Shown in pieces: positions 49,901-60,963 of a DNA stretch of 64,000 bases. The notes beneath the pieces were generated by a model. The model had not been told where the DNA came from, ran no database searches, and worked only from the letters and a program-made list of their open reading frames with translations. This DNA comes from Muricea muricata (lineage: Eukaryota > Cnidaria > Anthozoa > Malacalcyonacea > Plexauridae). Where the stretch lies: the NCBI GenBank assembly GCA_963855995.1, contig OY979725.1, positions 3,100,001-3,164,000 of the forward strand. Direction: 5' to 3'. A program made the translations under genes and the position numbers. Positions within the stretch are counted from its first letter, which is position 1. Every line of letters begins with the position of its first letter.

Positions 49901-52900
49901 TCGATATGTGAATTCGAATTTGACGGCTTTTTTCAGTTGTGTGGTTTCTGATATTAAATTAGCGACGGCGCTCAAATGTCAAAAACAACTTTCGCTGTCA
50001 AACATTTTGCGTCGGATGGTCGCGTGTCACTCGAAACTGCTGTAAACGCTACGTAAGCTTGCAGACGCTGAAAAGTGCTGCAGAGCCGAGTTTAAATCCT
50101 GTGGAGCCGCGTTTAAATCCTTTCCGGCTCGAGGTGTCACCTTTGAGACAGTAAGAACGATTGGTATTCCGGAAAAGTCTACAACATCTCTCTGGTGCAT
50201 GTTACTTGACTTGAAGAGAAAAAAAATAGCATCAGTTTTAACCGTGAAAAATTGAATGGACTAGGAATGCAAGCTAGACCTAATGACATCCCAGTGTCCT
50301 GAAGGGTGGGTCGGGGTGGAGGAGGAGCAGGAGGGTGGCGGCGTCTATTCCCATTTTCCAGCCTAAATTTTGACTAACTCCCATTGCCCAAATTTCAAAT
50401 CGTAGTGGCTGTCTTGCCCAATGACTCCCAGTCTGTGTGCATGTGATCTCACTTTTCCCAGCAGGAAATGAGGCGATTTCAAGCTCCTATTTAACCACTT
50501 TTAAGACGCTCACATCTGCGGTATGGCCTGACAACGTTTAACTGAGGAACTCGGTAACATTATTTTAAATATATTTCAGGACTTTGTTTTTTACGCCTAT
50601 GCATGCAAACTTTTATAATGGTGCAAAGAAGGTCGAAAATCACCATTTAATGTTTTCCATGAACTTTTAACCAACATGCAATCTTATTGCGGTAAAAAAC
50701 CCGTCAACTGAACATTAAAAAGTCGATAGCTGCATACATATTGAAGAGTAAAATATGTAAATACGAGTCTGAGATTTGGTATTTTAGCTTTGATTTAAAA
50801 AGTAATGTCATGGTCTATGAGCTTTAATAACTTGGCCGCAAATACAGTTTTTTTAAAAAAAAGGAAATAGGTTGGAAAATGTTTTTTGAAGATGAATTTC
50901 CAACATCTTGGCAGACCAAATATGGGACTTTCACCTGGCGTTATCGCTCCAGTATTTATTGAGTTCACGTACCGCCCCTTCCCCACATTTTAAACGTAGA
51001 ACGCGTGGGCATACCTAATTTTAGCGCGCAATGATAAAAGCAGAATGCGCAATGATAAAATGTAATTAAAATATGTAGTGATAAAATTTGGATTCCTGTT
51101 TAGAGAGATATTGGACGGCAAGAGATGCAATATAGCGCACTAAATTATGTTTTTAATACGTTTTGCATAGCGAACAACTGTATAAGCTTTTGATGCGTAA
51201 ACTCTGATCTTCGTTCTTCTTCGTTGACATTTTCATACTATGAATTTTCGATTCTCGCAGTAATATTCCATTTTTAAGCCCGTTTTCCACTTGGCGAATT
51301 TGTTCGCGCGACGCGAAGCGAAAACAAGAATTCGGCAACGTGATTGGTTAAAATTGGTTGGCGAAAAAATTCGCCGCGAACAAGTAGGAACCGTTCCTAC
51401 TTTTTTTTCTGTTCGCGCGAACAAATTTGCCAAGTGGAAAACAGGCTTTAGAGCTTTAAGAGACATCACGGCAGTTTTCGTAAAGATAACGCTCGTCGTG
51501 GACTTTTTTCCATAAATCTCTTTTTCTCCTAAAGAGAATGTTGGAAGGGCGGACTGTCTATTTGTTAAAGGTTCAAAAATCAACAAAAAGTTCCCATAGG
51601 TGTTTGCAAAACAAGTGAAACGTGTGTTCTTTCTAGCTGAATTAAGACGCGTGAGAGATCGCCGCATGCGTTGTTAATTGTTATAAGCCATTACACGCCG
51701 TCGTGGGAAACATCTCCTTTTTTCGTCTACTCCTCTTATTAGCAGGAGGTTGTTTAATTTTCACCAGGCTTCAATCACCCTCCCCCACCTAATTTTACTG
51801 ACATTTGATAGAGTTTTTTGGTTTAAACTTCATTGATTTTCTGTGGTAGTACTATATACAGTGTTCGGTAATGTTCGGTGACAAAACTGCAATTGGGTAA
51901 TAATTGGGGGTTTCTCGGACGTTCTTAATTTCCCCCTTCCTTGTTCTAGATATCTGAAGTATCGTAAAAGAACCTCGATCATTTGTGCCTTGTCCATTGA
52001 ACACCATGAAAACACTGTGAAGATGCTCACGGCAATTATGGCCGTTTTTGCGCTGTTCTGGCTACCTGGTCAAGTAATGGCGTTCTTGCTGGAGTTTGAA
52101 AAAGAGAATGAATTCATGTTACACTACGGTGTAGATATCGGTTATCTATTCGTATTCACTAATTGTTTCATGAACCCAATGATATTCGCTTACTTCACTC
52201 AGTGTCATAAGAGCTTTCCATTTTCGCGTCGAGCGACAGCGAGTTCCATCAATCCCACGATCGCCTGCGAGCTTGGCTACTCCACAGGCAGGCGAGAGTC
52301 GGAAAGACTGAATCCTGCCCAACACAGACGAGGATCACTTCCTGGTAATCTTAAACGGGTACCCGTATTACCGAGGTTAAAACGACCGTCGCTCCCGGCT
52401 ATATTGCAATGCGAAAGTATCACTGCAGAGCAAAAGAAAAATCTACTCCAAGCAGGAAAAAATAAGGACTTTATAACTTCTAAAAAACTTGGCAACTTGC
52501 TTCCGCGAAAGAAACAACTACCCGTATTGACAGAGATACAAAATTCTGATACCGTTAGCTCTTCAGCGCAAAACTGCGATTTGTCGTGCAAACGTCATAA
52601 CGTCGATCAGCAATTTGACAAACAAAAATGCGTGTCACTTGCCGAAATTCGACCGAAGGTAGACACAGTTCCTTCATTGAAAAACGTCGTTTTGCCGCAC
52701 AATATTCAGAGCAGTGACTCGACGCAGAAATGTGACTCGATCCCAGGACCGCGCAAGAAGCTCTCATTCTCCCTACACGAGAGACAAGACTTCTTATCGA
52801 CGCAAAATATTCAAAATACCCCCACATTCAAAGAACAATTGGATATCGCAAAAGAAACGCAGAATAAACTCTTAGACAAACGTTTTTCATTTTCAGCAGT

Positions 52901-53042
52901 GAAAACGCATGATTCCGAGAAACATCATGATGTAGATGCTGGAAATAGAGTCATGAAAAATTTCATCGAAATAATGAAAACAATGAAAGAAGACGTCTTG
53001 AGGAAATACCTGGAAACAACACCAGAAACTGTCTTAAAGTAG
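46927..53042 (+). CDS. Class A GPCR 3, two exons, long cytoplasmic tail
   Basis: Exons 46927-47528 and 51950-53042 join at phase 2 (AAG AG|A TAT) to give 564 residues. Exon 1 has TM1-TM5: GN at 22-23, NLAVSD with Asp53, Cys81 before TM3, and QRY at 105-107 replacing DRY. Exon 2 opens in ICL3 and has TM6 (FALFWLPGQ, no CWxP Cys) and TM7 with NPMIF for NPxxY. Next comes a tail of about 270 residues, rich in Lys/Ser/Gln and probably disordered. Its last 26 residues (FIEIMKTMK...ETTPETVLK) resemble the tail of GPCR 5. A possible acceptor (cgtttatcag) lies just before the ATG, so a 5'UTR intron is possible. Poly(A) signal AATAAA at 53214-53219. The 4.4-kb intron carries MITEs. Ligand unknown. Confidence 0.93.
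49763..50024. mobile_element. MITE in the GPCR 3 intron
   Basis: About 60-bp imperfect terminal inverted repeats: left cgcgaccacccaacacaaaa...tttttgacatttgagctccg, right cggcgctcaaatgtcaaaaa...gcgtcggatggtcgcg. 262 bp, non-coding. Confidence 0.75.
51276..51448. mobile_element. Short MITE in the GPCR 3 intron
   Basis: About 37-bp inverted ends with two or three differences: aagcccgttttccacttggc...ttcgcgcgac at the left, gttcgcgcgaac...gccaagtggaaaacaggctt at the right. The interior has tcgcg-rich words and a small aggaaccgttcct palindrome. Confidence 0.8.
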
Positions 53043-56000
53043 CAAAATACTACTTATGATTAGCTCGCATGGATGCGAAGAAATATACTATTCCACAGCT
53101 CAAAAAATCTTTAGCTCTTGTGCAACTAGATACTATGCAATGTTGCACTTTAGATCTCGCATCATTCTCGCGCAGGAAAAACGTTTATTGTTTTTCTCGG
53201 AACGTGACGAAATAATAAAGAAAACAAAGATTTCTAGCTTGTACTGGGTTTAAAGTCCGAAATTTTGTCCAGCATTTTCTTGATTGCATTTCAAAGATCA
53301 CTTGAAATCCCGATATATATAACTTCTTTGGCAGGAATTTTGTATAACTTGTTCCTTGTCGAGATAACTAACATCATAAGATATGCAAATAATACAACAT
53401 GTGATAACACGTTGCATAACGACTTTTGAAAAATTAAGTTTCACTTAATGGAAGCAAAGTGCAGTCTCAGACATTAATTCTTTATTGTAATTTCCTCAAA
53501 TACTCGCGGTGATGTCACACGATAACGTCGTATTATTTGCATATGGAAAATATTTAAAATTTGTCACATGGAGTTACAAAATTTCTACCAAAGACGTTAC
53601 ATTGTGAATTTAAGCATTTAATCACAATGCAGTCAATAAAATACTGCACAAAATTTCGTGTCACAGCCATTTTAAATTTAGATCCTTCTACGTACTGAAG
53701 GTGAGGCAATGTGCAAAACGAGGACGTACACCCCAAATGGACAGTATGGTCAGTTACCAAATTAAATTTAGAGGAGACCAATTCAAAACCGTCCAGCAAT
53801 GTTGGTTTTACAGAGTTGAATGTGTGACTGTGAACGAAAACCTGGACCAAGACTAGGTATTCTTGATAGTCCAGATCTCGGACTCATGTCAATACATTCG
53901 ACTAGTTTCAAGATACTAAAAGATAAAGTCAAGTGATGTATCAAGAGAAAATATTTTCCTGTGTATATGTATAGAATATAAACTATTTTAAAAAATAGTT
54001 GTCGTTTCTCTTTAAATTAACCATGCACGGACAATCAAACGAATGGACCAGAAATGCAGGCTAAAACGCGAGTGATATCCGTGCAATTTAAAATTGAATC
54101 TCAAAATTTAATAACTCTTAGCTATACACAAAATTACGAAACGTTTTAGCATTAAGAACTTTTAGAATTACGTGGAAAATAATAATACATCTGCTGCTTC
54201 TAGTAAACCTTTCCACATTATATGGGCATGTTACGGGTCAAACACAGTCATGCGATATTTTGATGTTTATTTTCAACTAACACATCTCGTTGGAAAACGT
54301 ATTATTATTATTCTTATTATTGTTGTCTGAACATTTGAGATTAGTTTTGTGTGTCTGTAATGCCGAGTAAAATCTAACTTGCAAGAAAATGAAATCAAGA
54401 TGGCCGACAGCAAAGTTTATTAATCTATTGCATATAGAAAATCTTAAAAGAGATCAATATATCAGTCCAAAAGTTTTCTTAAACGAGACAAACGGCAGGA
54501 AAAACTCAGTTTTTAATAAATCTAGGTGTTATCATACATCGAAGAGGAACTTGTATGGTAAGTACAAATTTTAATGTTAAAATACCCTCGACCTCAATCA
54601 TCCAAAAATGTTCCCTACAACTGATTTTTGCCCCTATCTGTGGAAAATATTTTAATCAGGATTTTATTATTTGAAACAGCGCAGAGGGAAATTTTTAAAA
54701 TGTTTCGAGTGCCAAGACTTTTGTTTTTGCCAAATCATAAATATTCCACGGTCTACATAAGAACCATAGAAAAAACTTTTACGAATGGACATTTTTAGGT
54801 GTATAGATAAAATGACGATATATCTTCTTCCGGGCAAAGAGTTACCAGTGCTATAGGTACACTTATATGTCTAACGCGGTAGGACATCAAGAAATAATCA
54901 ATTTCTTTTGACTTTGCCCAGCAGCAAGGCATGGCCCCGTTTCATGCGCTTGTTTAAACAGCACGAGACGAAAATGCAAATAAAGGCTTACAATTCCGTA
55001 CGCGTACAAAGAATACAGCATTCTTTAGCAGTGAAGAATTGATGTAAGTGATATTTTATACTTATGTGTATATGGCTCAGAAGTTAGAGCATTCAATTTA
55101 TAAATATTTATACAACAACATTTGTCTTAAACTTAGTGAGGGTGCCCGCATGACTGTGATAATTACGGAGAAACTCGTAAATATCCTGTGCGCTTCGAAA
55201 GACACACGCCAGGTAACGACTTTACCAGAAGACGAGAGTGCTTTATAGTACATCGATACATCGGCTTTCATCCTTTTCTGTTTCCGTTTACAAACCGGTT
55301 TAATAGCCCAGGCAGGATTTGAACTTGAGAAAGCCATCTGATTTACAAGTTATCACAGCGGCAGATGAATCTTCTCGAAGTGCAGCTTTGCATGAAATCG
55401 TAAACAAAGACTTTAAATCTTCAACGATGAAAAATATCTTTTCGATAAAATAACTTAATGACTCTCGTTAATTAAAAGATTGACAGTCATGTGCGGGTTT
55501 TGCTTGGGACAGACTAATAGAGGTCGGTGCAAATACAGCAGATGAACTAAATATACCGGTTTTGGCAGTTTCAAAATGAATTTATATTGTATTACGAAGT
55601 GTAAATAAAACTCCATCTTACCGTAAGTATATGAAAATCACTCATATAGTAGTTATAATATAATTAGTGTTTCCATAAGGATACTTCAGTTCAAATTACC
55701 GTTCCAAAATTGCTAGTAATTATAATGGTTTAGTTTTCTTCGGTGTCGGATAGATTACAATTGCAACTTACAGTAGTCCGTATTGTTAATAGTTACTCGG
55801 GAAATACTGTGCACAATATTCTTACATGCATGCAAGTCTTTGAACAAAAATAATATTATGAAGTGTATTATGACACATAATGATTCTGGGTTATGGATCT
55901 AAGCTTGGTTTCAATCAGTTAGAAACTTGTCGAGTGGCAAATGAGTGAATGTTTCCATAGGAATGGCGAGCAATAATATAAGTTTATAAAGAAGAATATA

Positions 56001-57961
56001 CAATGTCAATAGTTAATAATGATTCCGGATTATGGACTATGCCTGCTTTTACTTAGAAAGTTGTTGAGTTGCACATGAGTGTTCCATGGAATTGGTAAAT
56101 GGGAACTTGATATATATAATATAAGTTTATGAAGAAGAATATGTAGCAGTTAATAATTCGGTTGTTTTCAATCAATTAGAAACATGCTGTTCCAGTGCAT
56201 CAAAAGACATTATAGCACATAAGCTACACATCCATGTACATCTAACCTAACGCTTCCACCTTCGTCTTCTCTTCAGATCACAGTTAATAGTGTAGACTGT
56301 AGTTCGTAATTAACGCCGGATGAAAAGAGAATGAGAGTTGGTTGAGAATTGGCAGTCAAGCAGGAATAGAAGAATGAGCTGGCGTTTTGACTATACGTTT
56401 TCACTTCAATAAAATACATGAATATGCTGGAAGAGCACTACGCACCAGGCAACACACAACTACAACCAAGATTCGCGTGACTGTCAGCTCCCATCCTCGT
56501 ATATCTACAGTATATAATTATATCTATATATACAATATTGTATAAGCACTCATTGACATATAGTCATCGATCTTGCAAGTGCATTGTCTTATCAATATGA
56601 TTCTTCCTATACTGAGACAGCGGGAAATTCTGGGAGAACTGTAGTTTACTGCACATTAACTTTACAAGCTGGTTACGTGATGTAACCAGTTCAAATTTCT
56701 CGACAAACATTTTTTAAAAACAGCGTTTTATAACGAGCTTGTGGAAAAATAAACACAACAAACAATTCAATTTACGAGCAAACAATGCGGCCTCGTGTTT
56801 GTTTACGTAAAACCAATATCACGGAACATTAAATATAGGAACTTTTTAGCGCGGGCTTGAGATTACTTATGAACCGCCAGTCACCAACACAAGCGTTATC
56901 TTTGCTTTAACGGCAGCCACTTGAATTTTAAAAGAAATTTCATGCCTACGCGATTAGTGCTCATTCTCTCGAAGACTTATTTCCACTGGAATTTTTTAAT
57001 CAAAAGTAATAGGATGCATAATTAAAAGTATTTCTAGATCCCGAAAGACGATTTGAGCATCTTTCGGGCAATATTTCGTGCCTTAAATATAGACGCTTGA
57101 ATTAACCGTGTTTACTTCCAATTTATATTCATTAAAAATACATAGAGCTGATGTTTATATTGCGAACTTCGATTTTAGGTAAATATGCCATCGTTAGAGA
57201 AATATCGTCGAAGATAAATTACATGAATATTTTATGCATCTTCTCGAGATAAAGCATGCGGCATGATATTGAAGTTTTTTAATGAAAAACAACGAGTTAG
57301 TGTATCCTAAAGTTTAGGCGCGCTTAAATATCGCGTGATAAACAGCTGGTAATAGTGGCCATAAAAACTTAACTATCAACAAAAATGAACTCAAAATAGC
57401 TTAATCGTGTATAAGCTTTAAAATAATTATTTGTACAAACAAAACACTAGCATCAAACATATATAGGCGGATGAAATTATGATTTGAAAAAGAGTGACAT
57501 TATTTTTTTATGTTTCCGAGTAAATGCACAGCATGAATAGATGCATTTCTTGCAGTGATTACGGTAAATAGTGTATCAGAGTTCCTGATATCACAAACGC
57601 CGAGGCCTTTTGCGCATTCTTTGTCTGGAGACAAAACACGTTAGATTTATACATAGATAACACCCCGCATGCACAAGCTGAAAAAATCTGACACAACAAA
57701 CACATACACCGCGATGGTACAACGATGTTTACATGACAGTATCAACGACGATATGCACAGAACCGAGGGCGTTACATTGACTCCTACGGACAGAACAGTA
57801 ATCAGCTTTTGGCTGGAGAGAATTTTGCATGGGTCAATCTATTTTTAATCGCAGCTTAGCCTAGATATCAAAATACAGTATCTACAGTGCATGTGGCCAC
57901 AAGCACAGTCGTACTAAACAAAAAGTATCTTTTTCAAAGGCGCGTGGATTTTCTTTACAGA
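53043..57961. other. Gene-poor spacer between GPCR 3 and GPCR 4
   Basis: GPCR 3 3'UTR signal near 53.2 kb, then no supported gene. A TIR-like element lies at about 56.32-56.51 kb. Related paragraph-like repeats (gaatataagtttat..., 'gattctgggttatgga') recur between 55.86 and 56.15 kb. The stretch directly upstream of GPCR 4 ends in an acceptor-like tttctttacag. Confidence 0.5.
56321..56506. mobile_element. MITE-like copy of the 'GACTGCCAACTCTC' family
   Basis: Left end gagaatgagagttggttgag...ggcagtcaagc; right end gcgtgactgtcagctcccat. A diverged relative at about 42.36-42.53 kb shares gttttcac...aaaatacatga and gcgtgactgccaactctc. Confidence 0.55.
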
Positions 57962-60027
57962 ATGAACAACATTCAAATCTTCACCGGTGCACTATCGTGG
58001 TTAATTTTCCTCATATCGGTTATCGGGAACATAACATTAATCGTCGCCTTGAAGCACCATTTTTGCAGTTCATCGCGGCAGTATATCTGTTTAATGTTCA
58101 ACTTGGCCGCCGCTGATATCGTCTTCGTGGCTTCCTCGATCCCTTTCAACTTCGTCGAGGGATTTTACGATCGGTTTCCGTTCGGTCCGGCGCTATGCAA
58201 GCTTCTAATGCCGTTTCAAACTGCAGCAGGCATGACCGCGATATTTACTTTGGTAACTCTGAGTTGTCAACGCTATTTCATGATAGTGCGACCGTCTGAA
58301 GATGCCCAAGAAGGCCACAGGATGACGTTGTTCCTAACATTTCTTAGTCTCTGGTTGTTGCCAATTATTTTGGCGGCAGTGCCTCTCGCGATAGCGTTGG
58401 AGTACAAGAACGGGAAGTGCTCGGAGTCGTGGCCGGATCTCTACAAGCGATGCTTTACGGTGTATTTGACAATGATCCAGTATGTTGGTCCGCTCGCCGT
58501 CATTGCATGGTGTAATGGACGTGCTGTGGTGGAGTTGAGGAGGTAAAAAGACATTGTGCTGTTGTCAGTGACTCTACATTCTTTCTTTCTCTGGTACTTC
58601 TTTCTTAGATAAATCTTCAGCACTTGTCAATCTTTCCTCACTAGCTACTTCTTCATTACCTTACTTGATTCATTCCTTCCATTCTCCCTTCCATTCTTCC
58701 ATTTCATCCTAACGTCTGCTCCGTTATTCTTCTTTCGCATGCCATCTCTGACTTCAACCGCCCATCTAATTCATTCCATTTATGGATACGTATAAATCTA
58801 ATGCATCTAAACTAATTTCCATACATTCCATTCCATTTCACTCTGTACTATTTTATTTCATTCCGTTCTTTTCCATTCCGTTTCATCCCACTCCACCTCA
58901 TTCCTTTCCATCCTATCCAATCCAATTTTATTCTCTTTATTCATTCAAGCGCATGAAATTCTTAAAAGTATTAGTTAGGATTTTAGTAAACATAATTATA
59001 ATTCTGGTTAAAGAGATTTCAACTTCAATTTCGACAAACTCAATTTGATGCAAACAAAATTTGATGCAAACTCTCGCTTATCACATCTCTCATCCTCGTT
59101 TAACCAGAGACCTGGGGCCGGTTGTATCAAAGGCGTTTAGCTTAAACGGTGGATAAGTAAAAAATATAAAACAAGTTTGCATGTTGTATAAACAAACCAG
59201 CGAAAGTTATTTGACCTGAGAAGAACAATTATATACAAAACTAAGTATTTATTCTGCGTAACTCATAATTTCTGTTCCGTGCTAGGTGTAAAAGTGATTT
59301 TTAAATTTCACTTATCCACCGTTTAAGCTAAACGCCTTTGATACAACCGGCCCCAGTTGTTCAAATGCCGGTCAGCTTAACCCTAAGATAACATAAAAAT
59401 CAAAACTGAAGAAATTTCCAAACAATTTGTTTAAAACTTTTGAAATATTTCTTCAGAAATCTTACTTGCATCAAGCGCTGTTTTTGTCTCTTTTTTTACC
59501 CATAAACGAAAATTCTAAAAGACTAAAATAATACAGCGGGTTAAAATTTTTTAGCGACGGTTAGTGCTAATCAACCAAACGTTGAACAACTGCAAAGAGA
59601 CATTCCTATTCATATTATTATGCCTATTTCACTCATACAAATGTTTCTTTTTAATTGTAGACACGATCTCTACAGAGAAAACTACGCAATCATTAACGCC
59701 ACAATCCTGGCACGCCACAACAACGTCGTGCGCATGCTTATAGCCATCGTAGCAGTATTCGCCATATTTTGGTTTCCAGGACAACTGGCGTGGTTGGTAT
59801 ACACGTTTTCAAACAGCGACGAGAAATGGATAAGACTACTACAAGTTTCTGAGCTATTTGTGTTTGCTAACTCAGCACTTAATCCGCTTATCTTCTTCAT
59901 TTACAACGGCGAGTATTCGTTTGGAAAACTGGGACATCTGTTAAGATTTAAACACAACGACTCACATCTTACAAGATTCAGGGTAAGGGCCGGATCTGGC
60001 ACTGCAAACATGCTATCCACGGTATAG
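57962..60027 (+). CDS. Class A GPCR 4, two exons, short tail
   Basis: Exons 57962-58542 and 59661-60027 join at phase 2 (AGG AG|A CAC) to give 315 residues. The ATG chosen is the first true ATG in frame and sits two bases after an acceptor-like ttttctttacag, so a 5'UTR intron probably ends there. Exon 1 has TM1-5: GN, NLAAAD, the block SSIPFNFVEG...FPFGPALCKLLMPFQT shared almost word for word with GPCR 3, and SCQRY for DRY. Exon 2 has TM6 (FAIFWFPGQ) and TM7 (NSALNPLIFFIY), then a tail of only about 45 residues. Poly(A) signals are ATTAAA at 60212-60217 and AATAAA at 60231-60236. Its close similarity to GPCR 3 and its identical intron position show duplication. Ligand unknown. Confidence 0.92.
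58661..58930 (+). repeat. TTCCAT-type pyrimidine-rich low-complexity tract
   Basis: Dense imperfect repeats of attcc/ttccat/catttc in the GPCR 4 intron, shortly after the donor. Degenerate microsatellite. Confidence 0.7.
59114..59354. mobile_element. MITE with perfect 45-bp inverted ends in the GPCR 4 intron
   Basis: The first 45 bases (ggggccggttgtatcaaagg...) are the exact reverse complement of the last 45 (...cctttgatacaaccggcccc). 241 bp, non-coding. A related family member abuts it on the right (from about 59349). Confidence 0.92.
59349..59600. mobile_element. Second MITE-like element abutting the first
   Basis: ggccccagttgttcaaatgc at the left and acgttgaacaactgc at the right; inner ggtcagcttaaccctaag resembles the element at 23111-23508. 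More decayed than its neighbour. Confidence 0.55.
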
Positions 60028-60963
60028 CTTCGGGTTGCGATCGCAGTATCTTCGGACAAATCCTGTGCACAAGGTAGGACGACAGTCGAAAATCACTGGG
60101 TTTTACAAATTATTCTAAACTACGGTGATCTACTAAAATTTCAAGTCATTTTGAATTATGTACGCGGATATATGCGCTTTGCGCTCATTATATATATTCT
60201 TAGCATATTTATTAAAGATATATACGCAATAATAAAATATGCAGACATAATGAATAGGAATCAGTTGTTGTGTGTTTGCACAGTTAAATTTTACATCCTA
60301 CAAATCATTGAGGTGTTTGAGTAAATACGAATGCAATTATAGGTAATATGTTTAAATAGAGATTGTCAAGAGTCAAGGTTTTTCCAAATTTTTGCTTTTG
60401 AAAAGCGCAACAAATTTATTGAAACAGCAAAGTTGAAAGTACGTGGATTAACTATGCCCCAACGACATTCGCATATAGTTCATATATTTTTAATCATTTT
60501 GCCTATCGCCGACGAACTTTATCCATCAGATATACAAAAGTATATGAAATTTGAAAATCGTGCAGGGTCATATGTTCCATACAATAGTGTCTTCCAGTCA
60601 GTTTGATGTGGTTTTCTTTCAGCTATTCCCCCCCCCCCCCCCTACATGAACTGACATTTGGAAAACCCATGACAAGTGCCATTGATGCCAGCTCTCGATA
60701 TGAATCCAGCAACTTCGTTGGACAAATATTTAAATTGGCAATAAACATTGACTTCTCTCCAACGGCCTAAGGCATGGTCCTTTCATAATTGAAGACGTTA
60801 TCTAGAATTCATAACGATTGCGTGTAACATCAAAAGACCCTATCGTTAGCTTTGTATTTCTCTTCAATTTGTGGGATCGTAAATTTATTTGTAATTAAAA
60901 ATTATTTACAAATTACAATATTTTAAACTAAGTAACCTCATGTTGTTGTACAAAATTTCATAG
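60028..60963. other. Convergent 3' flanks of GPCR 4 and GPCR 5
   Basis: Two GPCR genes converge here. It holds the GPCR 4 poly(A) signals near 60.21-60.24 kb, a poly-C tract at about 60630-60642, and a minus-strand AATAAA (60884-60889) that probably ends GPCR 5. No gene in between. Confidence 0.6.

Noticed and set aside
51233-51667. 144-codon minus-strand frame
   Set aside because: Overlaps the inverted-repeat MITE at 51276-51448 inside the GPCR 3 intron; the open frame arises from the element.
57887-57961. Upstream extension of the GPCR 4 frame
   Set aside because: Starts on GTG, and the ttttctttacag just before the ATG at 57962 looks like a splice acceptor.
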